From contig DATEFW010000007.1 in NCBI GenBank assembly GCA_035280425.1, positions 310,001 through 374,000 on the forward strand: a stretch of DNA of 64,000 nucleotides, given 5' to 3'. Below the pieces are notes generated by a model, which searched no databases, was not told the DNA's origin, and saw only the letters and a program-made list of their open reading frames with translations. Source of the stretch: QHXW01 sp035280425 (lineage in GTDB: Bacteria; Acidobacteriota; Terriglobia; Bryobacterales; Bryobacteraceae). Below are positions 60,091-64,000 of this stretch, one piece after another; the stretch's first letter is position 1; the number at the start of each line of letters is the position of its first letter. The translations under genes were made by a program, and so were the position numbers.

Positions 60091-60726
60091 CTATTTCTTG
60101 GGTATTGCTCCTTCGCCCGGTTTACCCGAGTCTGGTCGTGAATTCCCGTTGTGCACCGGCAGCCTGTGGTCTTCCGTGTTGTCCACAGCGGCCGGAGCTG
60201 AATCCTGATCCTGCTGTTGCTGCCATTCCCGTACTCTCGACTGGATCTGATACACGAACCGCAGGTTCTCGTAAAATTTCACCGAGCGCTCCCAGCCGCG
60301 CTGCACGCGGTCTTCGATGCCCGACCACACGCGCGCCGGGTCCAGATCGGAAGCGCTGATCCGCCGCTCCGGCACGCCCGCGCACCGCGCCATCATGCCG
60401 AAAAACAAAATCGTCAGCGAGAGTCCCATCACCATGCGCGGTTGCAGCAGAGGGTGCATCAGGCCCCTGAGCCATCCCTGCGTCTGCCGCACCACCGGCC
60501 TGGATTCGCGCGTCAGCGGAATGCCATACATCCGCGTGACCAGCTCCGGCGGCGGCTCCACCTCCGCCACGCGTTCCATGAAAGCCACTGCCGAACGCGC
60601 GTCGCGGGCCAGCGCTGCACACGCCGTGCAGGTAGACAGGTGGCGTTCGACCTCCGTCCTTTCGGCCGGCGCCAGTGTTCCATCCAGATAATCGCAGAAT
60701 GCGATTTCCAGTTCTGCGCAGGTCAT
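60091..60726 (-). CDS. Anti-sigma factor with zinc-binding domain
   Basis: 211 residues. The N-terminal anti-sigma zinc-finger domain reads CAELEIAFCDYLDG and VERHLSTCTACAALA (H-x3-C-x2-C). A single TM lies at about 113-130 (MVMGLSLTILFFGMMARC), and a charged extracytoplasmic tail follows. It should bind and hold the ECF sigma factor encoded directly upstream, releasing it on an envelope signal. ATGA overlap with the sigma gene is the classic arrangement. Confidence 0.88.
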   Translation of the reverse strand: MTCAELEIAFCDYLDGTLAPAERTEVERHLSTCTACAALARDARSAVAFMERVAEVEPPPELVTRMYGIPLTRESRPVVRQTQGWLRGLMHPLLQPRMVMGLSLTILFFGMMARCAGVPERRISASDLDPARVWSGIEDRVQRGWERSVKFYENLRFVYQIQSRVREWQQQQDQDSAPAAVDNTEDHRLPVHNGNSRPDSGKPGEGAIPKK

Positions 60727-61403
60727 AACGCCGCCTTCTGCTTCCGTAGCAGCCGCGCCAATTCCGCCCGGCCGCGATTCAACCGCGATTTCACCGTGCC
60801 TTCCGGAATCTTCAGCACCTCGGCGATTTCGCGATACTCCAGTTCCTGCAGGTCACGCAGGATCACCGTTTCCCGCAGTTCCGGCGAGAGACGCGCCAGT
60901 GCCCGTTGCAGCACCTCGCTCGCTTCCCTGCCCGCCAGCACGCGGTCCGGCCGAACCGGATCGGCCGAATGCTCCACTTCTTCAAGCACCGGCAATTGTT
61001 CTTCGATCGAATCCGTCACTCGCTCCTGCCGCGTCCGCCGGTAGTGATCGATCAAAAGATTGCGGCTGAGCCGCGTCAGCCAGGTCGCAAACGAGCCCTC
61101 GTCGGAGCGGTAACTTTTGAGGCTGCGAAATACGCGCAGGAAAATGTCCTGCGTCAGGTCTTGCGCTTGCGCCTCGCTGCCCGTGAACCGGTAACAGAGT
61201 CCGTATACCCGCCGCGTGTAAAGGCGCACCAGCTCTTCCCAACCGGTTTGATCACCGCTCAGGCAGCGTTGGACGAGCGTGTAGTCGAGATCCAAGGCGA
61301 ATCGCGCCGGTTTCCCAGAGGCCACAAACACGCCGCGGCCGGCCACACCCGGATAGGATGCGCCGGGACTTTGGAACGCAGCAGTCATGGCGGCGGATGC
61401 CAT
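60723..61403 (-). CDS. ECF-type RNA polymerase sigma factor
   Basis: 226 residues. Region 2 includes LVRLYTRRVYGLCYRFTG, AQDLTQDIFLRVFRSLKSY and FATWLTRLSRNLLIDHYRR. Region 4 includes LRETVILRDLQELEYREIAE and IPEGTVKSRLNRGRAELARLL. The first 35 residues are nonconserved; an internal ATG (MTAAFQS, 61388) is possible. It heads the five-gene operon with its anti-sigma factor and three membrane proteins, and probably transcribes its own operon; no target promoter sequence was identified. Confidence 0.92.
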   Translation of the reverse strand: MASAAMTAAFQSPGASYPGVAGRGVFVASGKPARFALDLDYTLVQRCLSGDQTGWEELVRLYTRRVYGLCYRFTGSEAQAQDLTQDIFLRVFRSLKSYRSDEGSFATWLTRLSRNLLIDHYRRTRQERVTDSIEEQLPVLEEVEHSADPVRPDRVLAGREASEVLQRALARLSPELRETVILRDLQELEYREIAEVLKIPEGTVKSRLNRGRAELARLLRKQKAAL

Positions 61404-61558
61404 AGTTTACCTCGAAATCCTTGAACCAACGGCCTGGATTGTTTCGCCGGGCTGCCCAGTCCGGGCTTCCACTAGAAGAAACGAGGCTTTATGATGAGAG
61501 GTTCCTTTTTGCACGCCGGGCGGCCTGGATTGATTGCCTGCCCCGAGGAGGCGGCCTC

Positions 61559-62599
61559 ATAAAAAAGCGTACCTGGAAGTGGTTGGCGCTCTGGGTGTTA
61601 TTGCTCCTGGTGGCGCTTTACCTGCTTCGCACCGAACTCCGCAAGAGCGGTTTTCACTGGGCGGTCTTTGTCGCCACCCTGGCCGGCCTCGACTGGCGAT
61701 GGCTCGTAGCGTCTCTCGGTTTCGGCCTGGCCACGTATTATGGCCGCGCTTTGCGGTGGGCCGTCCTGCTCCGCCCGCTGCGTCCCCATCCGGATATGTG
61801 GGGTCTGTTCACCTCCACCGTCATTGGATTTACCGCGGTGACTCTGCTCGGCCGCCCCGGCGAGTTCGTCCGGCCCTACCTGATAGCGGTCAAAGAAAAG
61901 GTGCCGTTTTCCTCGCAAATCGCCGCCTGGGTGCTCGAACGGATTTACGACCTGCTGATCGCGCTCGCCATTTTCGGCTTCGCCCTCAGCCGCCTGCACA
62001 ACCTCGGGGATGTCGGTCCGGCGCTTTCCTGGGTGCTGGAAATTGGCGGTTGGCTGGTCTGGATCCTAAGCGCCTTGTGCCTGCTCGCGCTGGCCGGAAT
62101 TCGCCGCTATTCCGAAACCATGCGGCAAAGGTTGATGGATGCGCTGGGTTTTCTTTCCGAGCATCACCTGGAACGGGCGGGCAAATTCCTCCAGGCGCTG
62201 GTTCAGGGGGCTGAGTCCACCCGTAGCCATAAGTCCATCATACTGTTGGTTTTGTACACCATCTTCGAGTGGGCTTTGATCGCCGTTTGTTATCTATGCA
62301 TTACAAGAGCATTCGGCGCTGTGCTCCATTTTACGCTGGTCGACGTATTGATTTTTATGGGCTTTGTCTCTTTCGGAGCGGTCGTCCAGATTCCTGGAAT
62401 CGGCGGCGGCATTCAGGTGGTCGCGGTGTTGGTTCTGACTAAAATCTTCGGGATGTCGGTGGAGCTGGCGACCAGCATCGCGGTCATGGTTTGGGCTATT
62501 ACTTTCGTAGTAATTGTTCCGTTTGGCCTGGCGATCGCTCTTCACGAGGGGCTGAGCTGGCGCAGGCTACGTGACCTGGAACGTGAGGCAAACGCGTGA
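61559..62599 (+). CDS. Flippase-like integral membrane protein (UPF0104 type), possible AUA start
   Basis: About 346 residues, many TM helices, of the lysylphosphatidylglycerol-synthase-membrane-domain/flippase-like family. Family blocks are RWAVLLRPLRPHP, LLGRPGEFVRPYLIAVKEKV, VLERIYDLLIALAIFGFA and a late GIGGGIQVVAVLVLTKIFG. The coding pattern begins KKRTWKWLALWVLLLLVALY. No ATG, GTG or TTG is suitably placed: the codon after a perfect GAGGAGG (7-nt spacing) is ATA at 61559, which would give MKKRTWKW. Upstream in-frame options are CTG 61538 and TTG 61421, without good ribosome sites. It overlaps nrdR by 4 bp. Confidence 0.8.
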   Translation: MKKRTWKWLALWVLLLLVALYLLRTELRKSGFHWAVFVATLAGLDWRWLVASLGFGLATYYGRALRWAVLLRPLRPHPDMWGLFTSTVIGFTAVTLLGRPGEFVRPYLIAVKEKVPFSSQIAAWVLERIYDLLIALAIFGFALSRLHNLGDVGPALSWVLEIGGWLVWILSALCLLALAGIRRYSETMRQRLMDALGFLSEHHLERAGKFLQALVQGAESTRSHKSIILLVLYTIFEWALIAVCYLCITRAFGAVLHFTLVDVLIFMGFVSFGAVVQIPGIGGGIQVVAVLVLTKIFGMSVELATSIAVMVWAITFVVIVPFGLAIALHEGLSWRRLRDLEREANA

Positions 62600-63057
62600 A
62601 CTGCCCTTTTTGCGGACACTTACAAGACAGAGTGGTGGACTCACGGGAAAGCAAGGAGGGCGACTCCATCCGTCGCCGCCGCCAGTGCCTAAAGTGCGAG
62701 CGCCGTTTCACGACTTACGAGCGCATCGACGAAGTGCCCTATATGGTCATTAAAAAGGACGGGCGGCGCGAGAAATTCGACCGCCAGAAGGTCCTGGCCG
62801 GGCTGTTGAAAGCCTGTGAAAAACGTCCGGTCAGCATGACGCGTCTATCGGAGTTGGTGAACCAGGTGGAGTCGAAGGTCATCGACTCGCCGGACCGGGA
62901 GATCTCTACTACGGAGATAGGAGAAATCGTGATGGACGCCCTGCGCGACCTGGACAAGATCGCCTATGTCCGGTTCGCGTCGGTTTATCGGGATTTTCAG
63001 GACGAGCAGGCTTTCTTCAACGAACTAAAGAACTTAATGCGCCAAAAGGGGTCCTGA
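62596..63057 (+). CDS. nrdR: Transcriptional repressor NrdR
   Basis: 153 residues. It represses ribonucleotide reductase genes in response to ATP/dATP. The zinc ribbon is CPFCGHLQDRVVDSRESKEG and CLKCERRFTTYER, and the ATP-cone domain begins VIKKDGRREKFDRQKVLAG and runs to about residue 140. Start GTG 62596 overlaps the flippase-like gene stop (GTGA). No nrd gene or NrdR box was recognised in the window. Confidence 0.96.
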   Translation: MNCPFCGHLQDRVVDSRESKEGDSIRRRRQCLKCERRFTTYERIDEVPYMVIKKDGRREKFDRQKVLAGLLKACEKRPVSMTRLSELVNQVESKVIDSPDREISTTEIGEIVMDALRDLDKIAYVRFASVYRDFQDEQAFFNELKNLMRQKGS

Positions 63058-63154
63058 GGCAGGATTCGTTGAAAATCGGTCCACTACAGACGGGTGGTGA
63101 CAGGCTAAATCCCTTGTAACCTATACAGTTTTCAAACATCATTAACCATAGGGC

Positions 63155-63183
63155 TTAACATCTGAACGCATACGTGGTATTAT
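63155..63183 (+). promoter_or_regulatory. Sigma-70-type promoter upstream of rpoD
   Basis: TTAACA (63155-63160), a 17-bp spacer, then TATTAT (63178-63183), 153 bp before the rpoD start. It matches the housekeeping consensus at most positions. The rest of the 279-bp gap (63058-63336) shows no gene. Confidence 0.55.
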
Positions 63184-63336
63184 TTCTGGACCAGGCGTGG
63201 CCCTGGCTTGGCTCCGCGATTGTCATTGGGTTGAGTGTCGTTAAGGCTGGAAACCGGCAGTCAAACTTGTTCAAAATCTGTACCCCTCAGAAAAAGTGCG
63301 TTCAGAAGGTGTGGTCTGTGGGGGAGGTGAGTCTTA

Positions 63337-64000
63337 GTGGATCATTTTGACGATCATTTTTTGAACGAAAGCCCGCTGGGCATCAATTTCGAGGAAGAAG
63401 CCAAGTTCTTCGACACAGAAACCACCCAGGAGGACTTTCTCCATCCACAGCCGGCGGTAGAAGAATCGATCTACACCGACGACCCGGTACGTGTGTATCT
63501 GCGCGAAATGGGCGCGGTTCCGCTGCTGACGCGCGAAGGCGAAGTCGATCTGGCGCGGCGGATGGAGCGCGGGAAGCTTCGCATGCAGAAGGCCATCAGC
63601 CGGTCGGCGCTGGTGCAACTGGTGGTGGTGGAACTGGCGGAGCAGTTGAAGAAAGGTGTCGAGGAACTCGACAACCTGACGGACTTGGGCGATCTCGAAG
63701 AGGGGACGCTGGCGGACACGAAGCGGCGGAACGAAATTCGCGATTATTTCACGGATGTCGCGGTGCTGCACAAAAAGCTCGAACAGGCCAGAGACAAACT
63801 CGAAGCGACGGCGCTGAGCAACAAGCGGGCGCGGCGGCGGCTGTGCTCGCGGCTGAACCGGGCGAAAGTGGAGACGTCGCTGGCGATCCGCAGGATTCCG
63901 TTCCTGGCGATGAAGTGGAAGGAATTTTCGCGGGAGATCGAGCGGGCGGTCGAGGAGCTGACGCATCTCGAGCGCGAATTGCAGAAAGTGGAGGCGCGGG
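63337..64000 (+). CDS. rpoD: RNA polymerase primary sigma factor (partial, 3' end outside window)
   Basis: The first 221 codons of the housekeeping sigma-70. The start is GTG 63337 with GGGGAGG upstream. Region 1.2 is plain: DPVRVYLREMGAVPLLTREG and EVDLARRMERGK. The following nonconserved region is charged and helical. Regions 2-4 lie outside the window. The acidic N-terminus (MDHFDDHFLNESPLGINFEE) is short, so region 1.1 is reduced or absent compared with E. coli. Confidence 0.9.
   Translation, partial: MDHFDDHFLNESPLGINFEEEAKFFDTETTQEDFLHPQPAVEESIYTDDPVRVYLREMGAVPLLTREGEVDLARRMERGKLRMQKAISRSALVQLVVVELAEQLKKGVEELDNLTDLGDLEEGTLADTKRRNEIRDYFTDVAVLHKKLEQARDKLEATALSNKRARRRLCSRLNRAKVETSLAIRRIPFLAMKWKEFSREIERAVEELTHLERELQKVEAR

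Noticed and set aside
63200..63225. Hairpin CCAGG-CGTGGC-CCTGG as a terminator after nrdR
   Set aside because: The stem is only 5 bp and no T-run follows.

Overview
The window is a high-GC (about 60%), gene-dense chromosomal segment of a Gram-negative bacterium, most likely an acidobacterium of the Bryobacterales/Solibacter type. This is inference from gene content: a protein of the acidobacterial VWFA-related family, two large TonB-dependent receptors with N-terminal carboxypeptidase-regulatory domains, a lipid A acyltransferase homologue, many DUF4097/DUF5666-type exported proteins, and frequent 4-nt stop/start overlaps. Housekeeping genes (recG, rsmD, mnmA, fabI, aroK, nrdR, rpoD) show it is chromosome, not plasmid.

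Layout. 1-3852 (minus): peptide-type ABC transporter operon (two permeases, binding protein, ATPase cut by the window edge). 3926-7497: a membrane HD-GYP/GAF/GGDEF cyclic-di-GMP protein divergent from a short sigma-54 activator. 7499-16978: VWFA protein, TYKG-repeat exported protein, a small membrane protein coupled to a sodium/solute symporter, zinc-ribbon protein, glgC, MFS transporter, UDP-glucose dehydrogenase, fabI. 16984-24569: oxidoreductase, recG-rsmD, SAM hydrolase family, cysteine desulfurase-mnmA (which together make tRNA 2-thiouridine), and a lipid A acyltransferase homologue.

24651-28792: a tRNA-Ala(GGC) gene followed by a 4.1-kb insertion bounded by 46-bp copies of the tRNA 3' part. 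The repeats begin at the first base of the anticodon loop. The insertion carries a beta-propeller/phosphoesterase gene broken by an exact 16-bp tandem duplication inside its KENRTYDQ motif, clusters of GGAGTCC repeats at both ends, and no visible integrase.

28835-44028: a membrane protein made of two copies of the same integral-membrane domain that forms the N-terminus of the HD-GYP protein; a subtilase with a VW-rich tail; a TonB-dependent receptor; a pair of coupled paralogous small proteins; a lipoprotein/permease/ATPase trio resembling lipoprotein-trafficking systems; a cation/proton antiporter; ankyrin and RDD proteins.

44033-50807: a coupled LON-domain / TonB-like / HAD operon facing a coupled SDR-aroK-glycerate kinase operon. 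50856-57823: DUF5666-like protein plus TonB-dependent receptor, both with glycine-rich tracts, MFS and TauE/DUF1634 transporters. 57838-61403 (minus): a five-gene ECF sigma / anti-sigma / membrane / DUF4097 envelope-response operon. 61559-64000: a flippase-like membrane protein with an apparent AUA start, nrdR, and the 5' part of rpoD.

I saw no CRISPR array, insertion sequence or rRNA. The most unusual content is the anticodon-loop island with its duplication-broken gene, the shared membrane domain, the hairpin abutting the glgC start, and the sigma/anti-sigma/DUF4097 operon. All family assignments are by reading motifs; no search was run.
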